From Caulobacter endophyticus (GTDB taxonomy: Bacteria > Pseudomonadota > Alphaproteobacteria > Caulobacterales > Caulobacteraceae), in assembly GCF_029543245.1 (NCBI RefSeq), contig NZ_JARQWV010000004.1, forward strand, positions 213,139 to 277,138: a DNA stretch of 64,000 bases, written 5' to 3'. Positions 1-11,108 of the stretch are shown here, piece by piece. The position numbers were made by a program, and so were the translations under genes. Position 1 is the first letter of the stretch. Each line of letters opens with the position of its first letter. The notes beneath the pieces were generated by a model that was not told the origin of the DNA, did no database searches, and saw nothing but the letters and a program-made list of their open reading frames with translations.

Positions 1-1
1 C

Positions 2-181
2 GTCTTTCAACGCCTGCACCGGATCGAGGACTTCGAGGGCACCGGCATAGGTTTGGCGCTCTCCAAGCGGATCATCGACCGCCACCATGGAACCATCGAG
101 GCCTATGGCAAGCTTGGGCAAGGGGCCACGCTATTGTTCACCCTGCCCAAAGCCCCACGGAAAGACGACGAAGGACACTGA
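2..181 (+). CDS. Sensor histidine kinase, C-terminal end (partial)
   Basis: This is the last 59 codons of a gene that begins outside the window. It reads [20 protein letters not shown] and onward, which is the G2 region of a HATPase_c ATP-binding domain, followed by the closing strand ATLLFTLP and a stop. The F-box and GTGIGLAL motif are intact, so the kinase end looks functional. The wording is typical of bacteriophytochrome-like or PAS kinases, but the sensory part is not visible. A one-domain response regulator starts 6 bases after the stop, which suggests one operon and a cognate pair. Confidence 0.85.
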   Translation, partial: VFQRLHRIEDFEGTGIGLALSKRIIDRHHGTIEAYGKLGQGATLLFTLPKAPRKDDEGH

Positions 182-187
182 CGAGAC

Positions 188-646
188 GTGGCTGACCTGC
201 GACCCATCCTCCTGGTGGAGGACAATCCGCGCGACCTGGAACTGACCTTGGCGGCTCTGGCCAAGTGCCAGCTGGCTAACGAGATCATCACCACCCGCGA
301 CGGTGCCGAGGCGCTCGACTATGTCTATGCGCGCGGCGACTATGCCGATCGCCCGGCCGGCGACCCGGCCGTCATCCTACTCGACCTGAAGCTGCCGAAA
401 ATCGATGGCCTCGAAGTGTTGGAGAAGCTCAAAAGCGACAGCAACTTCCGCCAGATTCCGGTTGTTATGCTGACGTCTTCGCGCGAGGAGCGCGATCTTG
501 TCAAAAGCTACGAGCAAGGGGTCAACGCCTTCGTGGTCAAGCCGGTCGACTTCAACGCCTTCTTCGAGGCCATCGAGTCCCTAGGCATGTTCTGGGCGAT
601 CCTCAACGAGCCACCGCCACGTTCCGGCCCCGCCGATGGACGGTAG
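188..646 (+). CDS. Single-domain response regulator (Rcp1-like)
   Basis: The product is a 152-residue stand-alone receiver domain with no output domain. The acidic pair E11-D12, the phospho-acceptor D66 (ILLDLKLPKIDG), T96 and K118 (VVKPVDF) are all present, so it should be phosphorylatable. The start is GTG, chosen because it opens the domain exactly as in homologues. Receivers with the long loop after helix 2 (ALDYVYARGDYADRP) are usually partners of phytochrome-type kinases, which agrees with the kinase end just upstream. The 3' end overlaps the next gene by 11 bases, indicating translational coupling. Confidence 0.9.
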   Translation: MADLRPILLVEDNPRDLELTLAALAKCQLANEIITTRDGAEALDYVYARGDYADRPAGDPAVILLDLKLPKIDGLEVLEKLKSDSNFRQIPVVMLTSSREERDLVKSYEQGVNAFVVKPVDFNAFFEAIESLGMFWAILNEPPPRSGPADGR

Positions 647-3092
647 CTCGGTCCGCGCGCTCTGCGCGCTCCTTCTGGAAGACAGCGATATCGACGCCGA
701 ACTCGTCGAGGGCCATCTGGCCAAGGCGGGCTTGGTCTGCACGATACGGCGCGCCGTTGACCGAAAGAGCTTCGTCGCCGCCATCGAGAGCGGCGAGTGC
801 GAGATCATCCTCGCCGACTACGCCTTGCCGGATTTCGATGGCCTGTCGGCGCTGACCATTGCCAAGGCTCTGGCTCCGGACACGCCGTTTGTCTTCGTCT
901 CCGGTGTGGTTGGCGAAGAGTTCGCCACCGCCGCGATCAAGCGTGGCGCTACTGACTACGTCCTCAAGCGCAACCTAACGCGCCTGGGCACCGCCGTCGA
1001 AAGGGCCCTGACCGAGGCGCGCCAACGAAATGAGCGCCGCTGGGCCGAAGAGGCCCTGGCGCGCAGCGAACTTAACCACCGCCTGGCGATCGAGGGCGCA
1101 GGTCTTGGTGTCTGGAGCTTCGACAGACGCACCGGCCTGCTGTCCATCGACGCTCGATGCAAGGCGCTCTGCGGCCTGGCCGAGAATGCCGATGTAAATC
1201 TTGGCCAACTGATGAGCCTGTGCTGGCCCAATGACCGTCTGAAGCTGCGGGCCGCCGCCCGCCGGGCCACGCGAGCGGGGCATGAGGGAGAGGGCGTTTT
1301 CACGCAGGAGGTGGCGATCGACGGGGCCGACGGTCGCGAGCGGATGATCGCGCTGCACGGTCAGGCGGTGTTTGAGGCTGGCGTCTGCTTGCGTTTCGCC
1401 GGCGTGGCCAGCGACGTCACCGAGCAGCGGCGCGCTCATGCGGCGCTGGAGCGCCTGAACGAGCGGTTGGAGGCCGAGGTCGAAGCGCGCACCGCCGAGC
1501 GCGACCGCATCTGGCGGCTCAGCCGCGATCTCTTCGCGGTCCTGGATCCGCGCGGCCGCTTCAAGCAGATCAATCCTGCTTGGACGGCGCATCTGGGGCA
1601 TGCGGCCGGCGGCCTCTTGGCCATGCAACTGTCCGATATCCTACACGCAGACGATCTAGAGATGGCCCGCCAGACCTTCGCGGGTCTTGCCGGTGGCGGG
1701 TTCGATCGCTTCGACGCGCGAGTTCGTCACGCCGACGGGACTTGGCGCTGTATCGCCTGGACCGTGACGCCCGAGCGCGACGCCTTCTATGTCGTCGGAC
1801 GCGACATCACCGAGGAGAAGCTGTCGGCCGACGCCCTGGTCATGACCAATGATCGCTTGCGCGCCCAGATCGACGAGCGCCAGCAGATCGAGCAGACCCT
1901 CCAGCAGATGCAGCGCCTAGAGGCCGTCGGTCAACTGACCTCGGGCGTCGCGCACGACTTCAACAACCTGCTGACAGTAATCCTGGGCAATATCACCTTC
2001 GTCGAACGTGCGATAACCGACCTGCGCGCCGATCCCGCCATCGCGCGGCGGATCCAACATATGCGCTCGGCGGCCGAGCGCGGGGCGAGCTTGACCGCGC
2101 AGCTTCTGGCCTTCTCGCGCAAACAGAAGCTCGCACCCAAAGCGCTGAATCTCAACGAGGCGGTGAGCGGGATGCGCGAGCTGCTGCAGAGCACGATGGG
2201 GGGCAGCATTCGCATCGAGACGGTGCTGCAGCCCGCGCTCTGGGCCGCCCTTGTCGACCCGACCCAAATCGAGATGATCATCCTCAACTTGGCGATCAAT
2301 TCTCGCGACGCGATGGAGGTCGGCGGCGGCCTGACCCTTGAGACCCGCAATGTGGCGATCAGCGAGACGCCAACCCGGCCCGAGGAACCCGTGCCCGGCG
2401 ACTATGTCGAGCTCTCCGTCAGCGACACGGGCCCTGGCATGCCTGACGAGGTTCTGGCCAAGGCCTTCGAGCCTTTCTTCACCACGAAAGCCGTGGGCAA
2501 GGGCTCGGGCCTGGGTCTCGCCCAGGTGTTTGGCTTCGCCAAGCAATCGGGCGGCGGGGTTCGCATCGAGACCAAGTTGGGGGAGGGGACCTCGGTGAAG
2601 GTATACCTCCCGCGCGCCGCGGCCGATGAACTCAGCGCCGCGCCGGGACGCCTGGAGCCCCTCGCCGCGGTTGCGGCCAACACCACCATCCTGGTCGTCG
2701 ACGACGACAGCGCGGTGCGGGAAATCACCGTCTCTCTGCTGCGCGAGCTCGGCTACGGCATTTTGGAAGCGGGTAGCGGGGCCTCAGCTCTGTCGATGCT
2801 GGCCGACCGCGCCGACATTGATCTGCTGCTAGTCGACTACGCGATGCCGGGCATGAGTGGCCTGGAGACGGCAACCCGGGCTCGCGCCATGCGCCCGAAC
2901 CTGCCTTGCATGTACGTCACCGGCTATGCCGACCTGGCGGCCCTACGTGAAGTCGGCGGCCAATCTGTCGTACAGAAGCCCTTCGTCGGCGATGAATTGG
3001 CTCGGAAGGTTCAGGCCGTACTGGGCGAATGGACGGACAACGCCAACGTGGTTTCCCTCGCGAAGAGCCGGCTTCGCGATCCGCGTCGTTAG
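636..3092 (+). CDS. Hybrid sensor kinase REC-PAS-PAS-HisKA-HATPase-REC
   Basis: The 818-residue protein has an N-terminal receiver (D61 in the ILADYALPDFDG context), two PAS-like regions at roughly 140-270 and 290-400, an H-box with H440 (TSGVAHDFNNLL), a HATPase domain with a GKGSGLGLAQVFGF motif, and a C-terminal receiver with D734 (LLLVDYAMPGMSG). No membrane segment is seen, so it is probably cytoplasmic. It overlaps the response regulator in front of it, and the three genes look like one phosphorelay. The signal is unknown. A HisKA/HATPase pair followed by REC suggests phosphate could move to D734 or to the small regulator. Confidence 0.88.
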   Translation: MDGSSVRALCALLLEDSDIDAELVEGHLAKAGLVCTIRRAVDRKSFVAAIESGECEIILADYALPDFDGLSALTIAKALAPDTPFVFVSGVVGEEFATAAIKRGATDYVLKRNLTRLGTAVERALTEARQRNERRWAEEALARSELNHRLAIEGAGLGVWSFDRRTGLLSIDARCKALCGLAENADVNLGQLMSLCWPNDRLKLRAAARRATRAGHEGEGVFTQEVAIDGADGRERMIALHGQAVFEAGVCLRFAGVASDVTEQRRAHAALERLNERLEAEVEARTAERDRIWRLSRDLFAVLDPRGRFKQINPAWTAHLGHAAGGLLAMQLSDILHADDLEMARQTFAGLAGGGFDRFDARVRHADGTWRCIAWTVTPERDAFYVVGRDITEEKLSADALVMTNDRLRAQIDERQQIEQTLQQMQRLEAVGQLTSGVAHDFNNLLTVILGNITFVERAITDLRADPAIARRIQHMRSAAERGASLTAQLLAFSRKQKLAPKALNLNEAVSGMRELLQSTMGGSIRIETVLQPALWAALVDPTQIEMIILNLAINSRDAMEVGGGLTLETRNVAISETPTRPEEPVPGDYVELSVSDTGPGMPDEVLAKAFEPFFTTKAVGKGSGLGLAQVFGFAKQSGGGVRIETKLGEGTSVKVYLPRAAADELSAAPGRLEPLAAVAANTTILVVDDDSAVREITVSLLRELGYGILEAGSGASALSMLADRADIDLLLVDYAMPGMSGLETATRARAMRPNLPCMYVTGYADLAALREVGGQSVVQKPFVGDELARKVQAVLGEWTDNANVVSLAKSRLRDPRR

Positions 3093-3169
3093 GGCCTGTC
3101 AATGTGCCACCAGCCTTGCTGTGCTGACGGTCTTCGCGGCCTACGTGGCGTGTCGGCCGCTCTCCGAAC

Positions 3170-3490
3170 TTAGGTTCGACCCTCCACAGCTATGGGGACT
3201 GCGGCGACGGCTAGTGTCTGGAGGCGTGCCAACGTCAGCTTCTGGCGCGCGTCGGACGACGACCGAGGCCTCGATGACGAGCTGGGGGCGATCGTCGCAC
3301 GAAAAGGTTGTCGATCAGGGGGCGGAACAGGCCGCGAAGGCGCCCATCGTCGCGCGTGCTCGAGACGATCGAACGCTCCGGCGAACTCCTCTCGCGACAT
3401 CACGCCCAGCGCGATGAGGATGCCGATCAGGGCCGCGGTAACGCCAGACTGATAGTCGCTCATCAGCAATGTGGATTCGTCAGCGGTCAT
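3170..3490 (-). CDS. Hypothetical small protein
   Basis: The 106-residue reading frame starts MTADESTLLMSDYQSGVTAA and contains one hydrophobic stretch (VTAALIGILIALGV) followed by an amphipathic segment (SREEFAGAFDRLEHARR). The second half is Ser/Pro/Arg-rich and may be out-of-frame-like sequence, so the true gene could be shorter at its 3' end. It sits alone between the hybrid kinase and the chemoreceptor. I do not recognise the family. The hydrophobic-plus-amphipathic start is protein-like, which is the only reason to list it. The remaining bases between 3093 and 3515 show nothing else. Confidence 0.4.
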   Translation of the reverse strand: MTADESTLLMSDYQSGVTAALIGILIALGVMSREEFAGAFDRLEHARRWAPSRPVPPPDRQPFRATIAPSSSSRPRSSSDARQKLTLARLQTLAVAAVPIAVEGRT

Positions 3491-3515
3491 GCGCTCGCTC
3501 CAATGTGGGCCTGAC

Positions 3516-5303
3516 TCAGAACTCTTCCCAGCTATCGAGCGTCGGCGCCGCTGAGCCCCGGACCAGCATCGGGCCGCGGGTCATTGGGCGCGTCTTTTTG
3601 ATCGCGCCGGGACGCTCGCGAGGCGGGCTGGACGCGGCGCTTGTCGCCGTGACCGCGCTGATTCTGAACCGTCCGACCATCTGGCGAAGCTCGCCTGCTT
3701 CGAACTTCAGGCTGGCGGACGCGGCGGTGGCCTCCTCGACCATGGCCGCATTTTGCTGGGTGACCTGATCCATCTGATTGACCGCGACATTGACCTCGTT
3801 GAGGCCGGTCGCCTGTTCCTTGGAAGACTGGGCAATCTCGGAGATCAGGCCGTCGATCTGGCCAACCTTCTCGACGATTTCGCCGAGCGCGCGGCCGGTT
3901 TCGCCGACCAGCTTCACGCCGCGTTCGACCTGCGAGCCGCTATTGGCGATCAGGGTCTTGATCTCCTTGGCCGCCTCGGCTGAGCGTTGGGCCAGAGCAC
4001 GGACTTCCTGGGCGACAACCGCGAAGCCGCGACCAGCCTCCCCAGCGCGGGCGGCCTCGACGCCAGCGTTGAGAGCCAACAGATTGGTCTGGAAGGCGAT
4101 TTCGTCGATGACGCCGATGATGCTGGTGATCTGGCCCGACGACTTCTCTATCTCGCCCATGGCGGCCACGGCGTCGCCAACGATCTCGCCCGAACGAGCG
4201 GCGTCTGCCCGGGCGCTGGATGCCGCTGCCGAAGCCTGCCGGGCGCCCTCAGCGCTGCGATTGACCGTGGCGGTGATCTCGTCGAGCGCGGCGGCGGTCT
4301 CCTCGAGGCTGGCGGCCTGTTGCTCGGTGCGGCGGGAGAGGTCGTCCGAGGCTATAGAGATCTCGTCGGCGCCAGCGCCGACGCTGCCGGTGGCCGTGGT
4401 CACCGAACTCATGGTCTCGTCGAGGGCGGCCAGGGCGCGGTTGAGATCGTCGCGCAGTTTCTGGAACTGCGGATCGATCGGCTGGTCGAGCCGGCAGGTC
4501 AGGTCGTTAGCCGCCAAGCGCTCAAGGGCGGCGGCGATCTGGTTGACGGCGTCGACCCGCCCGGTCACCACCGTGGCGAATTTCACGATCTTCTCGACGC
4601 GGCCCCTAGGCCCGAACACGGGGTTGTAAGAGGCCTGGATCCAGACCTCCTGGCCGCCCTTGCCGACACGCTTAAACTCGGCGGCGACATATTCGCCCGC
4701 GTTCAACTTACGCCAGAAGTCAGCGTATTCGGGCGAGCCGGCGTAGGTCTTGTCGACGAACATCCGGTGGTGTTGCCCTTTGATCTCCGAGAGGCTGTAG
4801 CCCAGCGCGTCGAGGAAGTTCTGATTGGTGTCCAGAACCAAGCCGTCGGTGGAGAATTCGATGATCGCCTGAGCGCGGCTGATGGCGGTGAGCTTGGCTT
4901 CAAAATCCGCGTTACGCAGCTTCTGGTCCGTGATTACGGTGGCGACCTTCACCACGCGCTCAACCTTGCCCGAGCCGTTGCGGACAGGATTGTAGGAGGC
5001 CTGGATCCAGACCTCGCGACCGCCCTTGCCGATGCGCAGATATTCACGCGCATCGAACTCGCCTTGGCCGAGCTTGGACCAGAAGTCGCGGTAGTCTTGA
5101 CTCGCTGCATACTCAGGCTCGACGAATAGGCTGTGGTGCTTGCCGACGATCTCGGAGAGCCCATAGCCCATGGCGTCGCAGAAGTTGGCGTTGGCGGACA
5201 GGATCTTGCCCGACAGGTCGAATTCGATCGTGGCGAGTGAACGATCCAGCGCCGCCAAGGTATGGGCCGGATTGCCATTCAAACGATTGCGTAACCCAAT
5301 CAC
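3516..5303 (-). CDS. Soluble methyl-accepting chemotaxis protein with two PAS domains
   Basis: The 595-residue protein begins with two tandem PAS/PAC repeats (about 15-130 and 135-255) that are clearly duplicates of each other ([13 protein letters not shown] versus [13 protein letters not shown]; both end [10 protein letters not shown]). A short linker precedes a full chemoreceptor signalling domain with the hairpin tip [20 protein letters not shown]. There is no membrane segment, so it should be a cytoplasmic receptor, perhaps redox or ligand sensing through PAS. The C-terminus DSWEEF looks like the tethering pentapeptide bound by CheR/CheB. The start is GTG. No che genes are adjacent. Confidence 0.93.
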   Translation of the reverse strand: MIGLRNRLNGNPAHTLAALDRSLATIEFDLSGKILSANANFCDAMGYGLSEIVGKHHSLFVEPEYAASQDYRDFWSKLGQGEFDAREYLRIGKGGREVWIQASYNPVRNGSGKVERVVKVATVITDQKLRNADFEAKLTAISRAQAIIEFSTDGLVLDTNQNFLDALGYSLSEIKGQHHRMFVDKTYAGSPEYADFWRKLNAGEYVAAEFKRVGKGGQEVWIQASYNPVFGPRGRVEKIVKFATVVTGRVDAVNQIAAALERLAANDLTCRLDQPIDPQFQKLRDDLNRALAALDETMSSVTTATGSVGAGADEISIASDDLSRRTEQQAASLEETAAALDEITATVNRSAEGARQASAAASSARADAARSGEIVGDAVAAMGEIEKSSGQITSIIGVIDEIAFQTNLLALNAGVEAARAGEAGRGFAVVAQEVRALAQRSAEAAKEIKTLIANSGSQVERGVKLVGETGRALGEIVEKVGQIDGLISEIAQSSKEQATGLNEVNVAVNQMDQVTQQNAAMVEEATAASASLKFEAGELRQMVGRFRISAVTATSAASSPPRERPGAIKKTRPMTRGPMLVRGSAAPTLDSWEEF

Positions 5304-5866
5304 CGCGCTTCCTCCGAGGTCAAGCTTTCGCGCAAAGGAAGCGAACTGGGGTCAACGAACGGTAAAATTCGAAGGCGTGATTTGTCGCGGTCTTAGAAAA
5401 TCGAGCCCGATTTGGGTTGCTTGTTCTCAATTAAAGGTAGCTATTTTCTGTTCAGAGAATTTGATGATGGAGAATATTGACCTGATTTCGCGCTATGCGG
5501 GAAACCCCCGACACGAACGTGAAGATTTCTAGCGACGATCTGCCGCATCGCATCGGGCCTGAGAAACGACCGGCTTATTTGATGACATCTACAGAGGAAG
5601 TTTGGCGCGCGGCGCGATTGGATGCTCTCGGCCCGAGGCGCGTGCGCCACCTGAGCGCCGAAGTCGTGTTCTCGGAGGTGATCCAAAGTCGGCTATTGGC
5701 GCGCCGGGCCCAAGAGCGTCGTGTTCTTGGTGCCGACGCAATGTCCGCAAATGGCGCTGGCAGGACCGTCAAGCGGTTGGCCCCTGACGCTTTGGAGTAG
5801 CGGACTTCAACCAAAGAAAGAGGGGCCCGAAGGCCCCTCGAAGTTAGCGTCCGCTAGGCGCGATGA
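5304..5866. other. Intergenic region, chemoreceptor to groL
   Basis: No gene is supported here. The stretch 5395-5490 is AT-richer than its surroundings and lies upstream of both directions, so it is a reasonable place for the chemoreceptor promoter. A reading frame at 5495-5800 on the plus strand (101 codons, rich in Arg and Ala) has no recognisable domain or ribosome site. The groL terminator lies at the right-hand end. Confidence 0.5.
5811..5839 (-). terminator. Rho-independent terminator of groES-groEL
   Basis: A perfect 8-bp stem (GAGGGGCC, 5820-5827, with GGCCCCTC, 5832-5839) closes a CGAA loop. Read on the minus strand it is followed by CTTTCTTTGG, a U-rich tail. It begins 28 bases past the groL stop. 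Confidence 0.8.
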
Positions 5867-7853
<1,987 letters not shown>

Positions 7854-7903
7854 GCATAACCTCCAGATGCAAAACAGAATGTGATGGGTCCACCGGGCTC
7901 GCA

Positions 7904-7928
7904 CCTAGCGGACGGACGTCAAGCTAGG
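7904..7928 (-). promoter_or_regulatory. Inverted repeat and promoter-like box upstream of groS
   Basis: CCTAGC at 7904-7909 is mirrored by GCTAGG at 7923-7928. On the minus strand CTTGAC (7923 to 7918) lies within it, a good -35 match for either the housekeeping or the heat-shock sigma factor. I cannot identify a convincing -10 element, so the exact promoter is uncertain. Confidence 0.25.
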
Positions 7929-8179
7929 CGGCGCCGAAGAGGCTTCAAGAGCCCGCGGTGAAAATTTTTCGACGGGGTTGGATCCGCCCCTGGCGGCCGT
8001 TTGCGATGGTCCCTGACGGCTTGACGCTTCCAGCGCCTGGGCCAAAAAATCAGCGCACGCGAATGCGCCAGATCGGCGTTCGCTGACGGGAAAGGATCAA
8101 AGAACAGGAGGTTCGATTTGCCCCGCGCCCGTGTCTCTAACGCCAAGCGCCTGGTCGCTATCGCCTGAGGACGCCGCCC

Positions 8180-8446
8180 ATGGACAGGGATTTTCTCAAG
8201 CAGCTCGACGGCTACGGCCTGGCGACCGCCCAAATCCACTACTATCGGCTCGACTATCCGGCCGTGCTTCAGCTCTACGTCTGGCAGGAATACGACCTTG
8301 CTCCGCGCTTTCCCATGCTGCAGGCCTTTCTCGACCATTGGCGGCGCGAGATCGAAGCCGCGCTGCACTCGGTCCAGGTCGCCCACCATCGATTGATCGG
8401 TCCGTCGGAGTGGCGAGCCGTCAATGGCGTGATCTCGCTGCATTAG
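8180..8446 (+). CDS. usg: Usg family protein
   Basis: The 88-residue protein (DFLKQLDGYGLATAQIHYY, then QLYVWQEYDLAPRFPMLQAF) matches the small Usg family of alphaproteobacteria, first named from the Caulobacter trpFBA region. Its biochemical function is unknown. The whole family length is present. It normally sits by trpF, but here it is divergent from groES-groEL and upstream of an Hsp20 gene, so this may be a second or relocated copy with a stress-related role. The region 7929-8179 upstream contains AT-rich runs but no gene. Confidence 0.9.
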   Translation: MDRDFLKQLDGYGLATAQIHYYRLDYPAVLQLYVWQEYDLAPRFPMLQAFLDHWRREIEAALHSVQVAHHRLIGPSEWRAVNGVISLH

Positions 8447-8542
8447 CCCCCGGCAAGCCATGCGCGGTGGCTCGGCTCCGCCTTGGCTTTGGGCCCGGTG
8501 ACACCTTGGTTCACGGATCGAAAAATTTCTGATGCGAGCGTC

Positions 8543-8570
8543 TTGACGCGTTTCGGCCGTGTCCTAATTC
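8543..8570 (+). promoter_or_regulatory. Promoter for the Hsp20 gene
   Basis: TTGACGC (8543-8549), a 13-base spacer and CCTAATTC (8563-8570) match the Caulobacter housekeeping consensus (TTGACGS, 10-14 bases, GCTANAWC) at most positions. Read as CTTG, 18 bases, CTAATT, it also fits an alphaproteobacterial RpoH promoter, which suits the heat-shock gene downstream. It lies about 100 bases before the start codon. Confidence 0.5.
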
Positions 8571-8667
8571 ATCGCCTGCTTGCCGGGCGCCGACAGGGCC
8601 TGGCCCTGGGGCGCATAGCGCGTGGCTCGGCGCCCCTCATGTCCAACTTGCTTTCGAGGAGATGGAA

Positions 8668-9150
8668 ATGAGCACTGTTTTTGATTTCAGCCCTCTCTAC
8701 AGCTCCATGATCGGTGTGGATCGCATGGTCGATCTCGTCGAGACCGCGCTCCGCACCGAGGCGAGCGCCAGCTATCCTCCGTTCGACATCGAGAAAACCG
8801 GCGAGACCGCCTACCGCATTTCGCTGGCGGTCGCGGGCTTCGCGCCGAAGGATCTCGAGGTCGTGGCCCAGCCGAACCTCCTGGTGATCAAGGGCCGAAG
8901 GGCGGCGAACGAAGACCAGGGCGCGCGAACCTTCCTTCACCAGGGCCTGGCCCACCGCGCGTTCGAGCGCCGGTTCGAGCTGGCCGACTATGTCGTGGTC
9001 AAGGACGCCGTCCATGCCCATGGCGTCTTGTCGATCGATCTGGTCCGCGAGGTGCCCGAGGCCTTGAAGCCCAAGCAGATTGCGATCGGGGTCGGCGCGC
9101 GCCAGCAGGCGCTGGAGCTCAAGCCGGCCAAGACGCGCAAGGCCGCGTAA
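8668..9150 (+). CDS. Small heat-shock protein, Hsp20/IbpA type
   Basis: The 160-residue protein has the short N-terminal arm (FDFSPLYSSMIGVDRMVDLV), an alpha-crystallin domain from about 38 to 135 (PPFDIEKTGETAYRISLAVA, then GVLSIDLVREVPEAL) and a C-terminal tail. It is an ATP-independent holdase that keeps denatured proteins soluble for DnaK and ClpB. The start at 8668 is preferred over an ATG at 8662 because AGGAG ends 6 bases before it. The two genes behind it are closely spaced and probably co-transcribed. Confidence 0.95.
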   Translation: MSTVFDFSPLYSSMIGVDRMVDLVETALRTEASASYPPFDIEKTGETAYRISLAVAGFAPKDLEVVAQPNLLVIKGRRAANEDQGARTFLHQGLAHRAFERRFELADYVVVKDAVHAHGVLSIDLVREVPEALKPKQIAIGVGARQQALELKPAKTRKAA

Positions 9151-9160
9151 GGAGCTGGCC

Positions 9161-9424
9161 ATGCGCACGCATACCCATGCGAAAGATCGGGCTCGGCCAT
9201 GGCCCGTTCGGCCGGCGGTCGGCTTCCTCCACCCCTTGGAGGTGCTGAAGGATCAGGATCTCGATCTCGCCGAAAAGCGCGAAATCCTGGCGGCCTGGGC
9301 TTCCGATGCGAGCGCGGTCGAGCATCGGCCCAGTCAGAGATGGCTCTTGGGAACGCCCGCGCCTGTGCCGCTCAGCGAGGTCCTGTCCGCGCTGCGCCGC
9401 CTGGACCGCGACCTGTTCTCTTGA
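9161..9424 (+). CDS. Conserved hypothetical protein downstream of hsp20
   Basis: The 87-residue product contains FLHPLEVLKDQDLDLAEKRE and ILAAWASDASAVE, a pattern I recognise from small unnamed alphaproteobacterial proteins that often accompany Hsp20 genes. AAGGAG lies a few bases before the ATG and only 10 bases separate it from the hsp20 stop, so it is very likely in the same transcript. No membrane segment or cofactor motif is visible. Function is unknown; a stress role is inferred only from position. Confidence 0.75.
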   Translation: MRTHTHAKDRARPWPVRPAVGFLHPLEVLKDQDLDLAEKREILAAWASDASAVEHRPSQRWLLGTPAPVPLSEVLSALRRLDRDLFS

Positions 9425-9489
9425 GTTGGGGCGGGCGGCCGGCCAGCCGATGGTCGGCCGCCACTTCGCTCCGCTCGCTGCTTTGCGTT

Positions 9490-9747
9490 ATGACCATGCC
9501 TTGTTTCATCTTTGTCGAGCCGTCGAGCGACGGCTGGATCGTTCGCGGCGACTTCCGCGACAGTCCCCTGCAGTTCACCACCGGCGCCCGGGCCGAGCAG
9601 GCCGCGCGTGACTGGGCGCATCGCCTGGCGGACGCCGGCGAGCCTGTGGTCTTGGAGATTCGCCTGCGCGATGGCGCGCGCGCCGGCCGGTTCCTGTTTC
9701 CGCCTCACGCGGCGGACACGGAAGCGGGCTTGGCACTGCGCGCTTAG
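9490..9747 (+). CDS. Hypothetical protein
   Basis: The 85-residue protein begins MTMPCFIFVEPSSDGWIVRG and has an alternating beta-rich N-terminal half followed by a helix (GARAEQAARDWAHRLADAG). This layout resembles the small DUF2188-like fold, but the match is not strong enough to name. It follows the hsp20 unit after 65 bases and ends one base before the convergent CZB gene, so the two stop codons abut. Expression together with hsp20 is possible. Confidence 0.6.
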   Translation: MTMPCFIFVEPSSDGWIVRGDFRDSPLQFTTGARAEQAARDWAHRLADAGEPVVLEIRLRDGARAGRFLFPPHAADTEAGLALRA

Positions 9748-10110
9748 CTAGGCCGCAAGCGACTCAGCCGTCGCCCGCATTCGCCTTAGGGCGGCGGCAA
9801 GGTCTGAAAGCGCCAAGGCGAAGGGCGACCCATCGCGGAGCGATTTCTGAGCCTCGGACCATTGCCCGCGATTGATTTGGTCGGCAACCAAACCCGCCTG
9901 CTGGTGGAAGGCCCGATGGTTTTCCAGCAAGCCTAGGAAGGCATGGTTGCCGGCCCAACGCCGGGCGCCCTCGCCGTGGATCCAGCAGCCGGTGGGGCAG
10001 TGACGATCCGATCGCAAGGCGGCCAAATCGATCGGTTGTCGCTCGCTCAGAGCCGCGACGAGCGCTTCGCGGATGTGGTGATGGTTGTGTGCGTGTTCCT
10101 GAAAATCCAT
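9748..10110 (-). CDS. CZB-domain (chemoreceptor zinc-binding) protein
   Basis: The 120-residue protein is a free-standing CZB domain: an N-terminal His cluster (HAHNHHHIREAL), the Cys-containing CPTGCWIHGEG motif and the ENHRAFHQQAG helix supply the usual zinc ligands. In other bacteria CZB domains sit on chemoreceptors or diguanylate cyclases and sense zinc or hypochlorite. A stand-alone version probably acts in trans or buffers zinc. The ATG at 10110 is used rather than the TTG two codons earlier; AGAGG lies about 8 bases upstream. Confidence 0.85.
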   Translation of the reverse strand: MDFQEHAHNHHHIREALVAALSERQPIDLAALRSDRHCPTGCWIHGEGARRWAGNHAFLGLLENHRAFHQQAGLVADQINRGQWSEAQKSLRDGSPFALALSDLAAALRRMRATAESLAA

Positions 10111-10423
10111 GACCAAACCTCTCGGCTCAATCCAATGCGGGGGTTTTCGCGCAGGATGGTTGCCGGTTGGTTTTCGCTGGATCGCTGTCCACAGTTTTTG
10201 ATGGTCTGATGCACGGCCCTTCTCTCGATCGCGCAGTGATTTCCCCCTGGCGAAACGTCGCGCTGTCAGATGGCGGCGGAAGGTCCAGTTCCTGGAGGTG
10301 CATCAAGGGCAGCAACTGGCGCGATCCGGTCATCTAGCCCATGCCCAACAGCGTAAAACCCTTGGGCCCTCGGAAGGGTCGTGGCATCAGCGGGCCTACC
10401 ACCCCAGCCATGAACGCCGACCC
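10111..10423. other. Intergenic region between CZB gene and MmcQ/YjbR gene
   Basis: This divergent spacer of 313 bases must hold promoters for both neighbours. I see no confident -10/-35 pair, no hairpin and no gene in it. Confidence 0.4.
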
Positions 10424-10762
10424 ATGACCCCCGACGACTTCCGCCAGCTGGCGCTCAGCCAACTCAACGCCCGCGTCGCCTCCCGCCTGGGGACGATCGA
10501 ATTCCTCGTCGGCGACAAGGTGTTCGCCACCCTGGGCGCGCCCGACCCGGCCTTCGCCGTCCTGCGCCTTTCGCCCCAGGACCAGGCGGCGGCCATGGCC
10601 GCGGCGCCCGGCGTGTTCTCGCCTCAGGCCGGCGGGGCGGGGGCGCGAGGGGTGACCTGCGTGCGCCTGGCCCTGGCCGAGCCGGCACATCTCAAGCCGG
10701 TCCTGGCCAAGGCCGCCGCCAAGGCGCGCAACAGCCGCAGCGCGTTCAGCCGGATCGGCTAG
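10424..10762 (+). CDS. MmcQ/YjbR family protein
   Basis: The 112-residue product (MTPDDFRQLALSQLNARVAS, then FLVGDKVFATLG and HLKPVLAKAAAKARN) has the layout of the MmcQ/YjbR family, a double-wing fold of unclear DNA-binding role. The start is the ATG directly before the family's conserved first helix; the frame is open further upstream but that sequence has no homology-like features. It precedes the lasso-linked sigma-factor unit by 346 bases and is probably unrelated to it. Confidence 0.85.
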   Translation: MTPDDFRQLALSQLNARVASRLGTIEFLVGDKVFATLGAPDPAFAVLRLSPQDQAAAMAAAPGVFSPQAGGAGARGVTCVRLALAEPAHLKPVLAKAAAKARNSRSAFSRIG

Positions 10763-11108
10763 CCTGCTTGACGCAGGCGGCGTCCTGCGAGGCGACGATC
10801 CGGCAGGCGGCTAAGACCTTGCCTTGCCATCTTGCCGAACCCTGTTCTAGACTCGTCCCACGTCGCTGAAAGCGCGGCGTCGAGGCGTGAGAACCTCGCT
10901 TGAACCAACCGCTTCGCGTTCGGCTCCGCCCCGGCGCGACCGGTGTGCTGCGCCGGCGGCGCCGTCGATGACGGCCGCTCCACACTCAAGCTTGTGTCTC
11001 GGGAACGCGGCTTTGCCGCTTCCGCCGCCTCTCCTTGGAGGCGGACGTGACCGGGCCAGCAGAGACCAGACTTCGAGCCAGACCCCCTCGGCGCGGGAGC
11101 CCGCGCCG
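10763..11108 (+). promoter_or_regulatory. Leader region of the FecI-FecR-TonB unit
   Basis: These 346 bases hold no convincing gene. A TTGCC box followed about 16-17 bases later by TCTAGA near 10850 is a possible promoter. A 7-bp stem-loop (CCGCCTC, 11025-11031, with GAGGCGG, 11038-11044) lies 65 bases before the sigma-factor ATG and could act as a leader hairpin. The reading frame continues open upstream of the sigma gene, but its codons are low-complexity. Confidence 0.3.

Noticed and set aside
5495..5800. 101-codon plus-strand frame before groL
   Set aside because: No domain or ribosome site; the opposite strand is equally open. Treated as intergenic.
7854..7930. CIRCE operator upstream of groES
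   Set aside because: I looked for TTAGCACTC and GAGTGCTAA; neither half is there. Only a 6-bp inverted repeat is seen.
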